A stretch of DNA of 64,000 bases from CAVQGZ01 sp963714455 (GTDB lineage: Bacteria > Actinomycetota > Actinomycetes > Jiangellales > Jiangellaceae): NCBI GenBank assembly GCA_963714455.1, contig CAVQON010000020.1, positions 1 to 64,000 of the forward strand, written 5' to 3'. The notes below the pieces were generated by a model. The model saw nothing but the letters and a program-made list of their open reading frames with translations. It was not told the origin of the DNA and ran no database searches. Of this stretch, positions 8,859 to 17,029 are shown one piece after another (within the stretch, counting starts at the first letter, position 1; each line of letters opens with the position of its first letter). Both the position numbers and the translations under genes were made by a program.

Positions 8859-10289
8859 TCAGCCCGCAGCGACCTGGATGAGTCCGTCGTCTGCGGCGCG
8901 GCGCACGCGCTGGTAGTCCGCCTCGTTCTGATCCGCATAGCGCTCGGCGAACTCCGCCATCGCCGTGTCAACAGTGTCCGACGAACCCAGGTACCCCGAG
9001 ATGGCCTTGCGATCTCCGGTTCTCGCGTGGGCCCGCGCCAGCGTCCACCCGCAGATCTGGGCGTACGCCTGGTAGCCGTCGAGGTTGAGCGCGCCCAGGT
9101 CGGCCGAGGCCTTGCCGTCCCACATCTGGCGGACGTAGTAGTCGTAGGTCTCGCCCGCGGGGTTGGCGGACTGCTCCCAGCCGAGCAGCGTGTCTGAAGC
9201 TGCCTGCATCAGGCGCTGGCCCTCCACGACGCGTCGGCCGTGCGTGGAGTAGACGCTGGCGCCAAGGTAGGGCTCCAGCACGGACGGGACTGCCTCCTTG
9301 ATCTGCAGGACGAGGTCGTCCAGGGAGTCGTTCTCCCCGACCAGAAGCAGGATCCAGCACCGGGTCCCGACGCTGCCCACGCCGACGACCTTGCGTGCCA
9401 CGCCGACCAGGCGATAGCCACGCAGCAGGTGCTGCTTGTCGTCGGGCAAAGAGGCCAGGTACCGGTCGAAGAAGTCGGCGACCAACGCATGTGCCATGTC
9501 GAGGTCCGTCCCGGCGAAGAGCTCGTCCAGCGGGACGACGAGGGGAGGGTCGCTCACGGGGCGCAGCGTCCCGTCCGGTCCTTGGGTGGTGTACCGGGAG
9601 AAGGCTCGAGCGCTGGTCTTGCGTTGCGCCTTGGCCATGTTCTTGCGGAGAGCCTGCAGGGTCGACGCGCCTAGTGCCGGTCCCCATCGACGCTCGAGGT
9701 CGTGGGCGTCGAGCCGGGCGTACCAGACGTCGAGTCTGCCCATGCCGGCGAAGTCGGCCATACCGTCGCGGTAGCTGGCCACGACATCGACGGTGAGGCT
9801 GCGGCTCACCTTGCGGGAGAAGCCACGGTCTCTGCTGGCAACGGCGAAGCTGGCGACGAGCCTCTTGATGTCCCACTCGAACGGCCCCGGAAGCGTCTCG
9901 TCGAAGTCGTTGAGGTCGAAGACCATCGCCCGGTCGGGCGCGGCGAACCCACCGAAGTTCGCCAGGTGTGCGTCTCCGCAGAGCTGGACGGTGAGGTCGG
10001 TCGTCGGCGTCGTCGCCAGGTCGTCGGCCATGATGGCTGCGCCGCCCCGATAGAACGTGAACGCGGACGCGAGCATGCGGCCATAGCGGATCGGGACGAG
10101 CTCGGGAACTCGTGACTCCGCTTGCGCCTGCAGGATCTCGACTGGGTCGCGCTCGGCGGGGGAGCGCAGATCCCAGGCCGCGTGCGAGGTACGTGGCACC
10201 TGCTTGCGGGCCGCACGCCCGCGTTCGCGCGCTGTCTGAGCCGCTTGTGTGACCGACGTGGGGTCTGGCGTTCCTGGATGCGCAACCAT
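8859..10289 (-). CDS. DUF2252 family protein
   Basis: A 476-aa protein of the DUF2252 family. The signature blocks RYGRMLASAFTFYRGGAAIMA, LCGDAHLANFGGF and VFDLNDFDETLPGPFEWDIKRL are all present; the last two resemble the catalytic and metal sites of kinase-like (aminoglycoside-phosphotransferase) folds. Actual substrate unknown. A frame opens further upstream, but it would run through the 27-bp palindrome S4, so I take the ATG at 10289 that follows the CATCCT box by 9 nt. Such a message would be almost leaderless. It is a single-gene unit between the GAD/YrhK operon and the small-protein operon. Confidence 0.85.
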   Translation of the reverse strand: MVAHPGTPDPTSVTQAAQTARERGRAARKQVPRTSHAAWDLRSPAERDPVEILQAQAESRVPELVPIRYGRMLASAFTFYRGGAAIMADDLATTPTTDLTVQLCGDAHLANFGGFAAPDRAMVFDLNDFDETLPGPFEWDIKRLVASFAVASRDRGFSRKVSRSLTVDVVASYRDGMADFAGMGRLDVWYARLDAHDLERRWGPALGASTLQALRKNMAKAQRKTSARAFSRYTTQGPDGTLRPVSDPPLVVPLDELFAGTDLDMAHALVADFFDRYLASLPDDKQHLLRGYRLVGVARKVVGVGSVGTRCWILLLVGENDSLDDLVLQIKEAVPSVLEPYLGASVYSTHGRRVVEGQRLMQAASDTLLGWEQSANPAGETYDYYVRQMWDGKASADLGALNLDGYQAYAQICGWTLARAHARTGDRKAISGYLGSSDTVDTAMAEFAERYADQNEADYQRVRRAADDGLIQVAAG

Positions 10290-10298
10290 GGTGGGTCG

Positions 10299-10349
10299 AG
10301 GATGGGGCACACCTGGGCGCCTGGCCATCACCCTCATCGGGTGATGGCC
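10299..10349 (-). promoter_or_regulatory. Regulon operator S4: perfect 27-bp palindrome plus -10 box
   Basis: The arms GGCCATCACCC (10323-10333) and GGGTGATGGCC (10339-10349) are perfect inverted repeats around a 5-nt spacer. This is the strongest copy of the regulon site. On the minus strand a 22-nt gap from the 7-bp arm leads to CATCCT (10304 to 10299), then 9 nt to ATG 10289. Confidence 0.75.
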
Positions 10350-10362
10350 GAGCGGCATTCGG

Positions 10363-11139
10363 TCATGACCGCTTACCTTCGCCCATCGTCAGGAACGAGG
10401 CGATCAAGAAGAACACGGCTCCTACGAACGTCCCGCCGTTGGACCACGTGGCGTTGGTCAGCTCCCCCGAGGGCTGGACGTAGGCGCCCACGGCGGACAC
10501 GCCGAAGAACACCGAGCCCCACATGTTGAGCGCGGTGATGTGCCAGTCGCGCTCGCCGGGCCGCCACGACCACCACCGGTGCCCGGCTTCGGCGAAGGCC
10601 AGGGCGGATGCGACGAGAAAGCACACCGAGCCGATCGCGTCGGGTCGCCAGATGACGCGGTCAACGGCGTCCGGCGGCACGTCGAGCAGCGCTGCAAAGG
10701 TCGTGACGTTGAAGTACAGCGTGCCCACAAGCTGCACGAGGCAGGCCCAGTAGCCGATCTCGGTCGGCTTCCACGCGAACCAGGAGTGGCCGTCCTGTCG
10801 TACCACCTGGACGAACGCGAGGTACGACGCGACGGTGAAGAACAACGAGCCGACGAAGAAGGTCACCGCTGTGGTCTGGGCGCCCACGGCGTTGGCGTAC
10901 GCCGGGACCGGACCGAGGACGAAGCATGTCGAGCCGACGACGAACAGTGCGCCGATCCACCAGGTCAGCCCGCGACGCGCGCCGACCTGTCTGGCCCGAC
11001 GCTCGGCGCGCGCCCCCCAGCGTTGACGGCTTCCGTCCGGAAGGTCGTAGCTGACCTGCGTGACGAACGGACGCGGCCCTCGTGCTCGGACGTCGGCCGC
11101 TGCCTGAGGAACCCTTGCCCGGACTGTCGCGGCCGTCAA
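10363..11139 (-). CDS. YrhK-like multi-pass membrane protein
   Basis: A 258-aa protein with about six hydrophobic segments arranged as paired helices typical of YrhK-like domains (GSTCFVLGPVPAYA, VGSLFFTVASYLAF, GSVCFLVASALAFAEAG, VGAVFFLIASFLTM). Function unknown. The most likely start is the TTG that overlaps the stop of the glutamate decarboxylase (TTGA). No ATG or GTG is available before the first membrane helix, so it is translationally coupled to GAD. The pairing with GAD suggests a role in acid or membrane-potential stress; that is inference. Confidence 0.7.
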   Translation of the reverse strand: MTAATVRARVPQAAADVRARGPRPFVTQVSYDLPDGSRQRWGARAERRARQVGARRGLTWWIGALFVVGSTCFVLGPVPAYANAVGAQTTAVTFFVGSLFFTVASYLAFVQVVRQDGHSWFAWKPTEIGYWACLVQLVGTLYFNVTTFAALLDVPPDAVDRVIWRPDAIGSVCFLVASALAFAEAGHRWWSWRPGERDWHITALNMWGSVFFGVSAVGAYVQPSGELTNATWSNGGTFVGAVFFLIASFLTMGEGKRS

Positions 11140-12530
11140 TGGCTGAAGGACTCGGTGTGGCTCGGGTCGGGGGGCAGTCGGGCGGGCAGACCCTCCAGGT
11201 ACTGCGTGGCGCTGCGAAGGTCGTCGAGAAAGAGGTCGGCCAGGTCGCGCCCGAAGCCGTTGCGAACGACGACCCGCAAGCCGGAGACGTCGGTCAGCGT
11301 GTCAGGCAGCGAGTAGGCGGGTACCTGCCAGCCGCGCTCCCGCATCTTCGCCGACACGTCGTACACGGTGTAGTTGGAGACCTCTGGCTTGAGGCGGAAC
11401 AGGAACACCGGCAGCTCCGAGCCGTCCGACAGAAGCTCGTACGGCCCGATCGCGGCCACCTGCTCGGCGACGTACATGGCGGCATCGCGACAGGCCTGCT
11501 GGATCTCGCGGTAGCCCTCGAAGCCCAGCCTGATGAAGTTGTAGTACTGGGCGATCACCTGGGCGCCCGGCCGGGAGAAGTTCAGGGCAAACGTCGGCAT
11601 GTCGCCGCCGAGGTAGTTCACGTGGAAGACCAGGTCTTCAGGAAGGTCCTCAGGGGTGCGCCAGATCACCCACCCCACGCCTGGGTAGACGAGGCCGTAC
11701 TTGTGCCCGGAGGCGTTGATGGAGTGCACCCTAGGCACGCGGAAGTCCCACTCCAGGTCGGGGTCAAGGAACGGAGCGATGAACCCACCCGACGCGCCGT
11801 CCACGTGGACGGGGATGTCGGGGCCACCGGAGGCGGCGAGGTCGTCGAGGGCCTCGGCGATCTCTTTGACAGGCTCGTACGACCCGTCGAACGTCGAGCC
11901 CAGGATGGCTACCACTCCGATGGTGTTCTCGTCGCACAGCTTGAGGGCCTCTTCGGCATTCAGCTGAAGCCGGCCCTCCTCGATCGGCGCATAGCGGGGC
12001 TCGACGTCCCAGTACCGGCAGAACTTCTCCCACACCACCTGGACGTTGATGCCCATCACGAGGTTCGGGCGATCGCTGGGCAGCCCCGCGGCTTCGCGGC
12101 GCTGCCGCCACCGCCACTTGAGCGCAAGGCCGCCGAGCATGACGGCTTCGCTCGACCCCGTGGTCGAGGTCCCTGTTGCCGTCTCGTGGTCGGGGGAGTT
12201 CCACAGGTCAGACAGGATGCGCACGCAACGCCCCTCGATGGCGGCCGTCTGCGGGTACTCGTCCTTGTCGATCATGTTCTTGTCGGAGGACTCGGCGAAG
12301 AGCAGGTCTGCCTCTTCCTCCATGTACGTGGTGACGAACGTGGCCAGGTTCTGCCTCGCGTTGCCGTCGAGCATCAGCTCGTCGTGCAGCAGCCGGTAGG
12401 CCACCCGTGGGTCCATCCCCTCCGGCGGCAGCGCGTCCTTCGGGATGCCTGTACGCATGCCTGGCCGGGCGTAGGCCGGCGCGATAGCGAGCCGCTCGAG
12501 GTCACGGATTTCCGACGAGTGAAGGGCCAT
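11136..12530 (-). CDS. gadB: Glutamate decarboxylase (PLP-dependent)
   Basis: Converts glutamate to GABA and CO2, consuming a cytoplasmic proton. The 464-aa protein has the group II PLP decarboxylase fold, with the cofactor lysine in SINASGHKYG (Lys277) and the aspartate in HVDGASGGF (Asp244). Length matches bacterial GadB. No dedicated glutamate/GABA antiporter lies beside it; the next gene is the YrhK-like protein, read by TTGA overlap. Operator S5 and a clean TATTGT box 7 nt before the ATG mark the promoter. In acid resistance GAD works with ClC channels, two of which are encoded in this island. Confidence 0.95.
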   Translation of the reverse strand: MALHSSEIRDLERLAIAPAYARPGMRTGIPKDALPPEGMDPRVAYRLLHDELMLDGNARQNLATFVTTYMEEEADLLFAESSDKNMIDKDEYPQTAAIEGRCVRILSDLWNSPDHETATGTSTTGSSEAVMLGGLALKWRWRQRREAAGLPSDRPNLVMGINVQVVWEKFCRYWDVEPRYAPIEEGRLQLNAEEALKLCDENTIGVVAILGSTFDGSYEPVKEIAEALDDLAASGGPDIPVHVDGASGGFIAPFLDPDLEWDFRVPRVHSINASGHKYGLVYPGVGWVIWRTPEDLPEDLVFHVNYLGGDMPTFALNFSRPGAQVIAQYYNFIRLGFEGYREIQQACRDAAMYVAEQVAAIGPYELLSDGSELPVFLFRLKPEVSNYTVYDVSAKMRERGWQVPAYSLPDTLTDVSGLRVVVRNGFGRDLADLFLDDLRSATQYLEGLPARLPPDPSHTESFSH

Positions 12531-12537
12531 GGCGGCG

Positions 12538-12585
12538 ACAATACGTCGTGCGAGGGAACCGCTCGCATCGTACGAAGAGGATGAT
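12538..12585 (-). promoter_or_regulatory. Regulon operator S5 plus -10 box
   Basis: Minus strand: ATCATCC-TCTTC-GTACGAT (12585 to 12567), a 23-nt gap, TATTGT (12543 to 12538), then 7 nt to ATG 12530. The left arm is a perfect match to the consensus; the right arm has one departure at its second base. Confidence 0.6.
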
Positions 12586-12620
12586 GCACGTGCGTCGTTT
12601 CCGGGGCGGGTCTGAGGCGC

Positions 12621-13427
12621 TCAGCCCAAGTCGCACGGCTCCGCTGCTACCTGCGGAAGTGCGGCCGTCATCGAGTCGGCGGTCTGCGCGATGAGTGCGG
12701 GCGACACACGTCCCGGGCCAGGCGCGAACGGGTTGTTCAACGCGAGGACCAGCAGCACCAGGACAGTCGTGAAGGTGGTCGCCAAGCCGACGAGCACGGC
12801 CTGAGCCGGCGGTGAGGCAGGCAGGGTCACCACGAATATCATCACGCTGACCAGCACTCCTCCGCCGAGCAGCAGGATCCAGAGCACCACCGGTAGCTGG
12901 GTAGCGGCGGTCACCAACCGGGACTCCCGCGCGGTGGACACGTTGCCGACCTGAAGCACGACGTTCGTCGCGATCGCAGGCTGCAAGGTTCCCGACAGCG
13001 GCTCGTCGACCGCCCCGAGGGCCACGACGATGTCGGTGTAGGCGCGGTCGACCTCCGGCGCCGAGGTGCCCTCGCGCATGGCTGGCCAGTCGTAGTCGAC
13101 GACAGCCTGCGCGTAGCAGATGAGCGCCTGCTGGACCGGCACAGCCTCCTCCCCGAACACCTGCATCTCGGTGAACGCCGTTCCTACCGACGTGGCCTCC
13201 TCGCCGACGGCCTGGCGGGCGTCGGCGAACGTGCCGAAGAGGAACAGGATCGAGAAGCCGACGACCACTCCGTACGCCGTGGCGACGTACGACAGCGTCG
13301 ACGACCAGGGGCCTGTCTGCACGTCTGCCAGCCGCGACGCACGACGCCGGATGACGAGGGCCAGGGAGCCCGACACGACGCCGACGACCAGCATCGCCAG
13401 GATGCTCAGAGTGGGGGTCAGGGACAT
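12621..13427 (-). CDS. DUF4239 (bestrophin-like) membrane protein
   Basis: A 268-aa membrane protein with two helices at the N-terminus (LSILAMLVVGVVSGSLALVI and TAYGVVVGFSILFLFGTF), a soluble middle (AVGEEATSVGTAFTEMQVFGEE...YDWPAM) and two helices near the C-terminus. This matches DUF4239, a family compared with bestrophin-type channels. ATG 13427 has GGAGGT 8 nt upstream. It is the last gene of the second small-protein operon. No transport substrate can be deduced. Confidence 0.8.
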   Translation of the reverse strand: MSLTPTLSILAMLVVGVVSGSLALVIRRRASRLADVQTGPWSSTLSYVATAYGVVVGFSILFLFGTFADARQAVGEEATSVGTAFTEMQVFGEEAVPVQQALICYAQAVVDYDWPAMREGTSAPEVDRAYTDIVVALGAVDEPLSGTLQPAIATNVVLQVGNVSTARESRLVTAATQLPVVLWILLLGGGVLVSVMIFVVTLPASPPAQAVLVGLATTFTTVLVLLVLALNNPFAPGPGRVSPALIAQTADSMTAALPQVAAEPCDLG

Positions 13428-13481
13428 CGACCTACACCTCCAGCGATGGCCAGGCTCATGCTCGTCCGGTCTCGGTCTGGC

Positions 13482-13649
13482 TCATCGCCGGCGGTCATCG
13501 TGCTCGTCATGGCGGCGATCATGACGGCGGTCTTGGCGTCGGGTGATTCCTCGGACGACGACCGCCACCGTGCTGACGGTCGCCGCGCTGCGGGAGACAG
13601 GGGCGCCGACGACGCCAGGCTGCGCTGCCCGTTCAGGTCTCAGGGCCAT
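13482..13649 (-). CDS. Possible small Arg/His/Asp-rich protein
   Basis: A 55-aa frame starts inside the last 17 bases of the DUF6325 gene. It has a short hydrophobic stretch (AATVSTVAVVVRGI) and a strongly polar tail of repeated RRHD/RRHDEHDD units. It occupies the position held in the other two modules by the GLIRGVARTA-SHOCT protein. It may be a shortened counterpart: the hydrophobic part is vaguely similar, but the SHOCT domain is absent. The tail could bind metal or nucleic acid; that is speculation. No strong ribosome site, so it may not be translated. Confidence 0.35.
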   Translation of the reverse strand: MALRPERAAQPGVVGAPVSRSAATVSTVAVVVRGITRRQDRRHDRRHDEHDDRRR

Positions 13650-14100
13650 CTCGGGTGTCCTCCTCGTCCGCCTCGAGCGAGGCGGCGATGGCCTGGATCG
13701 GGATGCGCCCGCCGGCGATGATCTGACCGCCGGCGCTACGGGCGGCGAACGAGAACGGGGTCGCCCAGACATTCTCCCACACCACGACCCCGGCGACGCT
13801 CCCAGGCTGCATCGCAACCGCGAGATCCTCGACGTCCTGGGCGGCGAGAACTCCCGCCAGGTCCGCCTCGAGCGAGCCCATCCCGCCAAGGCCGTCGGCG
13901 TCGACCTCGAAGCCCTCCACCGTCCCGTCGCCCGACTTCTGCATGACGAGCAGGTCGAGCACGCGGATGAGGCCCTCGTGGGAGAGCCGGGACAGCTCGG
14001 CTGCCATCTCGCCGGTGAACGTGCTCCGGCCCGGCGGGAACTCGACGACGAGGTAGTCGACCGGCCCCAGCTCGTCGAGGCTGACCGCGGGCTCACTCAC
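13633..14100 (-). CDS. DUF6325 family protein (module copy 2)
   Basis: A 155-aa protein with the family blocks LGPVDYLVVEFPPG, IRVLDLLVMQK, PGSVAGVVVWENVWATPF and GGRIPIQAIAASLEADE. It is the most divergent of the three copies in this window. The GTG at 14100 overlaps the TGA of the PLDc_N gene (GTGA), so it is translated by coupling. Function unknown. It belongs to the operon PLDc_N - DUF6325 - small ORF - DUF4239. Confidence 0.8.
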   Translation of the reverse strand: MSEPAVSLDELGPVDYLVVEFPPGRSTFTGEMAAELSRLSHEGLIRVLDLLVMQKSGDGTVEGFEVDADGLGGMGSLEADLAGVLAAQDVEDLAVAMQPGSVAGVVVWENVWATPFSFAARSAGGQIIAGGRIPIQAIAASLEADEEDTRDGPET

Positions 14101-14339
14101 GTCGGGCCGACCGTGTGGCGCGCAGCCTGACGCCGGCTCATCCCGTCTCCTCGGGCAACCAGGTAGACCAGTGCGCCCAGCACTGGGAACAGGATGAGTC
14201 CGACGACCCAGGCCGCCTTGCCGACCCCGCCGAGGTCGTGGTCACGAAAGATGTCGGCGAAGATCGCCACCAGCATCAGCAGGTACGAGCCGAGAACGAC
14301 CGCTAAGACCGCGATCCCGAACCATTCCCACAGCGTCAT
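14097..14339 (-). CDS. PLDc_N membrane protein without SHOCT (module copy 2)
   Basis: An 80-aa protein with two membrane helices and the conserved IFADIFRDHDLGGVGKAAWVVGLILFPVLGALVYLVARGDGM, the same PLDc_N core as at 8354-8737 and 29209-29595. It ends right after the second helix, so the SHOCT hairpin has been lost or was never gained. It overlaps the next gene by GTGA. It probably shares a transcript with the lipoprotein gene upstream (operator S6), unless the palindrome at 14362-14379 ends that message. Confidence 0.8.
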   Translation of the reverse strand: MTLWEWFGIAVLAVVLGSYLLMLVAIFADIFRDHDLGGVGKAAWVVGLILFPVLGALVYLVARGDGMSRRQAARHTVGPT

Positions 14340-14361
14340 GATGTGCCTACCCGTTCCGCGC

Positions 14362-14379
14362 CGAGTAGGCGCCTACTCG
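14362..14379. terminator. 18-bp perfect palindrome over the lipoprotein stop codon
   Basis: CGAGTAGGC-GCCTACTCG reads the same on both strands and contains the TAG stop of the lipoprotein gene. As RNA it can fold a 7-bp stem with a 4-nt loop. No T-run follows, so it is either a weak or partial terminator, or a protein-binding site for the PLDc_N operon. Confidence 0.4.
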
Positions 14380-14801
14380 CACTGAACCCCGTCGCTGATC
14401 TCGGTCAAGGCGCTGTCCAGCGCCCCGGTCGAGCCCTGGACGGCTGCTGCCGCCGCCCCCAAGCTGTCGCTGCCGGAGACGTCGCCGACAGCGCCGCTGA
14501 TCTCACCGGCGGCGGCCTCGATGGCGGCCGTGTCGGCAGCCTCGAGACCGGCAGCGCTGGTCTTGAGACCCTCGACAGCGCTGGTCAGGGAGTCGATGGC
14601 GGCCTGAGCGTCGTCCACGCTCGATGTCGTGTCGAGGGCGGCCACGCCGGCGGCGGCGGAGCGCACCTCGGCCACGCTGTCGCAGACGGCAGCCTCGGCA
14701 TCCGGCTGGGTCTCGGTGTCGCTGCACGCGGCCAGTGACGCGGCCAGGGCGAGGCTGCTCAGCAGGGTGACGGCGGTGCGGCGAGAGCGGGACATGGTCA
14801 T
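14373..14801 (-). CDS. Small secreted lipoprotein
   Basis: A 142-aa protein with a classic lipoprotein signal: MTMSRSRR, hydrophobic TAVTLLSSLALAASL, and a lipobox ending in AAC at about residue 26. The mature part is Ala/Ser/Asp-rich and helical (AIDSLTSAVEGLKTSAAGLEAADTAAIEAAAGEI). It contains a possible Cys pair (VCDSVAEV... VQCE at the end). No family recognised. ATG 14801 is chosen for GGAGG 8 nt upstream. A protein of similar style lies at 26153-26806. Operator S6 precedes it. Likely tethered to the outside of the membrane. Confidence 0.75.
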   Translation of the reverse strand: MTMSRSRRTAVTLLSSLALAASLAACSDTETQPDAEAAVCDSVAEVRSAAAGVAALDTTSSVDDAQAAIDSLTSAVEGLKTSAAGLEAADTAAIEAAAGEISGAVGDVSGSDSLGAAAAAVQGSTGALDSALTEISDGVQCE

Positions 14802-14833
14802 CGTGTTCCTCCAGGTGGTGGGGTCGTCGGTCC

Positions 14834-14879
14834 AGGGTGCGTCCGTCGCAACCATGCGTCATCACCCCGATAGGGCGAA
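14834..14879 (-). promoter_or_regulatory. Regulon operator S6 plus -10 box
   Basis: Minus strand: TTCGCCC-TATCG-GGGTGAT (14879 to 14861), a 21-nt gap, CACCCT (14839 to 14834), then 32 nt to ATG 14801. It lies back-to-back with S7 in the same divergent spacer. Confidence 0.65.
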
Positions 14880-14900
14880 GCGAGGCGTGCCGATCGCGGG

Positions 14901-14946
14901 ATGACCCGGATGGGGTGATGAGAGGATCGTCGCCGACGACAAGGCT
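14901..14946 (+). promoter_or_regulatory. Regulon operator S7 plus -10 box
   Basis: ATGACCC-GGATG-GGGTGAT at 14901-14919, a 21-nt gap, AAGGCT at 14941-14946, then GGAGAG and ATG 14953. This serves the rightward gene of the divergent pair. Confidence 0.65.
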
Positions 14947-14952
14947 GGAGAG

Positions 14953-16968
14953 ATGGACCGACGTGAACCGGGCAACCTTCCGCAGGCACTCGCGTCGCTG
15001 CTTGCAGCTGCCGGCGGTCTGGCGATCGCGAACTGGCTGCTTCCCGGGTTGACGGTGCAAGGCTGGCCGTGGCTGCTGGCCGGGGCGGTGGCGCTCGGCG
15101 TCCTCGGTGCGCTGGTTCGCCCCGTCCTCCTCCGGTTGGCCACGCACCTGGGCTGGGCAGGCGCGCTGCTGCTCGCCCTGCTCGGGAACGCCCTGGTCGT
15201 CGCCCTGGTCGTGGTTCTTCTCCCGGGGATCGTCGCGACGTCCTTCTGGCCGGTGTTCTGGGCAAGCTGGATCATCGCCGCGGCAGTCACGTTCATCGCC
15301 TGGCTGGCCACGGCGGGCACAAGCCAGGCGGTCACCACCCGACTGATCAGGCAGGCGCGCCGCCGTCCCGCGCAGGTCGACGACCCCGACCTTCCCGGAG
15401 TGCTGTTCGTGCAGCTGGACGGTGTGCCCTACCCCGTTCTCGAGTGGGGCGTGCTGGCAGGCACCCTGCCGACGCTGGCCCGCTGGGTGCGCTCAGGCTC
15501 CTACGAGATGCTGGAGTGGACGCCGAGCATGCCGGCCACGACCCCGGCGAGTCAGATGGGCATCCTGCACGGCACGATCGACGGCATCCCCGCGTTCCGC
15601 TGGCTCGACAGGGAGACCGGGCGCGTCTTCGTCGCGAACAAGCCGCACGACGCGGCCGACATCGAAGCGATGCACTCGGACGGGCGCGGCCTGCTGGCCG
15701 ACGGCGGGGTGTCGGTGAGCAACCTCTTCACCGGTGACGCGCCCAGGGCCCTGGCCACGATGAGTGCCCTCGGCCGCGGCGGGACGGACCTCACCAGCAG
15801 GCGGATGATCAACGACTTCTTGGTGCGCCCGGAGGGCCTGGCCCGGGGTCTCACCCGCACCGTCAGCGAGGTGGTGCGCGAGCGCATGCAGGCGCGGCGC
15901 CAGATCCGGCAAGGCATCCACCCGCGGGTTCATCGCGGGTGGAGCTTCGCCGCCGAGCGCGCGGCACTCAACGGCGTGCTTCGAGACTTCAACACCATTG
16001 CCGTGTCGACGTCGATGCTGGAGGGCGCGCGCAGCATCTACGTCGACTACGTGGACTACGACGCCGTTGCTCACCACGCGGGCATCTGGCGACCGGAGTC
16101 GTTGGACGCGCTGGTGGGGCTCGACGCGGTACTGGCTCAGCTGGAGCAGGTGGCCGCCGTCGCCCCCCGTCGGTACTCGATCGTCGTGCTCTCCGACCAC
16201 GGCCAGTCGCAGGGAGAGGTGTTCGCCGACAGGTACGGCGAAGACCTCTCGTCCGTGGTTCAGCGACTGTCGGGCAGCACCGTCACCGGGACGGACGTCA
16301 ACACGGAGGGCTCGGCCGTGCTGGCGGCCGCGGTGGGTGGCGACGACGCAGGCTCACCTGTCAGCCAGGCCGTCCGCGTCGGCACCGGAGCGCTCGACCG
16401 GCAGGCCGATGCCGACGTGGCTCAGGCCGAAGCGGCGGCCAGCGCGGACGACGGGTTCTTGGTGTTCGGCTCGGGCAACCTCGGGCTCGTCTACGCGACC
16501 GGGCACCAGCACCGGTTGTCGCGATCTGAGCTCGACCAGCGCTTCCCGCAGCTCATCTCCGGGCTCGTCGAGCACGAGGGGGTCTCGTTCGTGGTGGCCG
16601 GCACCGACGACGGACCAGTGGTGATCGGGGCCTCAGGTGAGCACCACCTCGTCGACGGACGCATCGTCGGCGACGACCCGTTGGCGTCGTTCAGTGCCGA
16701 CGCGCCCGCCTTCATCCTGCGCGCCGCCACCATGCCGGAGGCGCCGGACCTCTACGTGAACAGCGTGGTCGACCCCTCGACGGGCGAGGTCGCCGCCTTC
16801 GAGGGACTCGTCGGGTGCCATGGTGGCCTGGGTGGGTGGCAGGACCGAGCGATGATGGTCTACCCGGCCGACTTCCCGGCGCCGACGGCCCGCATCGTCG
16901 GTGCCGACGCCGTCCATCGGCAGCTCGTCACCTGGCTGGAGGCGTTGGGCCACCGCACCGGCATGTAG
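14953..16968 (+). CDS. Holin-4_2-like membrane domain fused to an alkaline-phosphatase-superfamily phosphodiesterase
   Basis: A 671-aa protein. Residues 1-125 hold four membrane helices of the small 'phage holin 4_2' family (LLPGLTVQGWPWLLAGAVALGVLGALVRPVL). From about residue 145 an alkaline-phosphatase-like domain follows: LFVQLDGVPYPVL (metal Asp), SMPATTPASQMG (nucleophile Thr), VDYVDYDAVAHHAG, VVLSDHGQSQG and VGCHGGLGGW, all metal-ligand positions. It probably hydrolyses a phosphodiester or pyrophosphate at the membrane; the substrate is unknown. It is preceded by S7. The holin name reflects a Pfam family and does not indicate a prophage. Confidence 0.85.
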   Translation: MDRREPGNLPQALASLLAAAGGLAIANWLLPGLTVQGWPWLLAGAVALGVLGALVRPVLLRLATHLGWAGALLLALLGNALVVALVVVLLPGIVATSFWPVFWASWIIAAAVTFIAWLATAGTSQAVTTRLIRQARRRPAQVDDPDLPGVLFVQLDGVPYPVLEWGVLAGTLPTLARWVRSGSYEMLEWTPSMPATTPASQMGILHGTIDGIPAFRWLDRETGRVFVANKPHDAADIEAMHSDGRGLLADGGVSVSNLFTGDAPRALATMSALGRGGTDLTSRRMINDFLVRPEGLARGLTRTVSEVVRERMQARRQIRQGIHPRVHRGWSFAAERAALNGVLRDFNTIAVSTSMLEGARSIYVDYVDYDAVAHHAGIWRPESLDALVGLDAVLAQLEQVAAVAPRRYSIVVLSDHGQSQGEVFADRYGEDLSSVVQRLSGSTVTGTDVNTEGSAVLAAAVGGDDAGSPVSQAVRVGTGALDRQADADVAQAEAAASADDGFLVFGSGNLGLVYATGHQHRLSRSELDQRFPQLISGLVEHEGVSFVVAGTDDGPVVIGASGEHHLVDGRIVGDDPLASFSADAPAFILRAATMPEAPDLYVNSVVDPSTGEVAAFEGLVGCHGGLGGWQDRAMMVYPADFPAPTARIVGADAVHRQLVTWLEALGHRTGM

Positions 16969-16977
16969 AGGCAGCAC

Positions 16978-17023
16978 TTCGCCCTGTCCGGGTGACGACA
17001 CATGCGCGTCGGGAGGCCATACT
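16978..17023 (+). promoter_or_regulatory. Regulon operator S8 plus -10 box
   Basis: TTCGCCC-TGTCC-GGGTGAC at 16978-16996, a 21-nt gap, CATACT at 17018-17023, then six nt to GTG 17030. This is a leaderless arrangement identical in spacing to S1. Confidence 0.65.
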
Positions 17024-17029
17024 CGCCCC

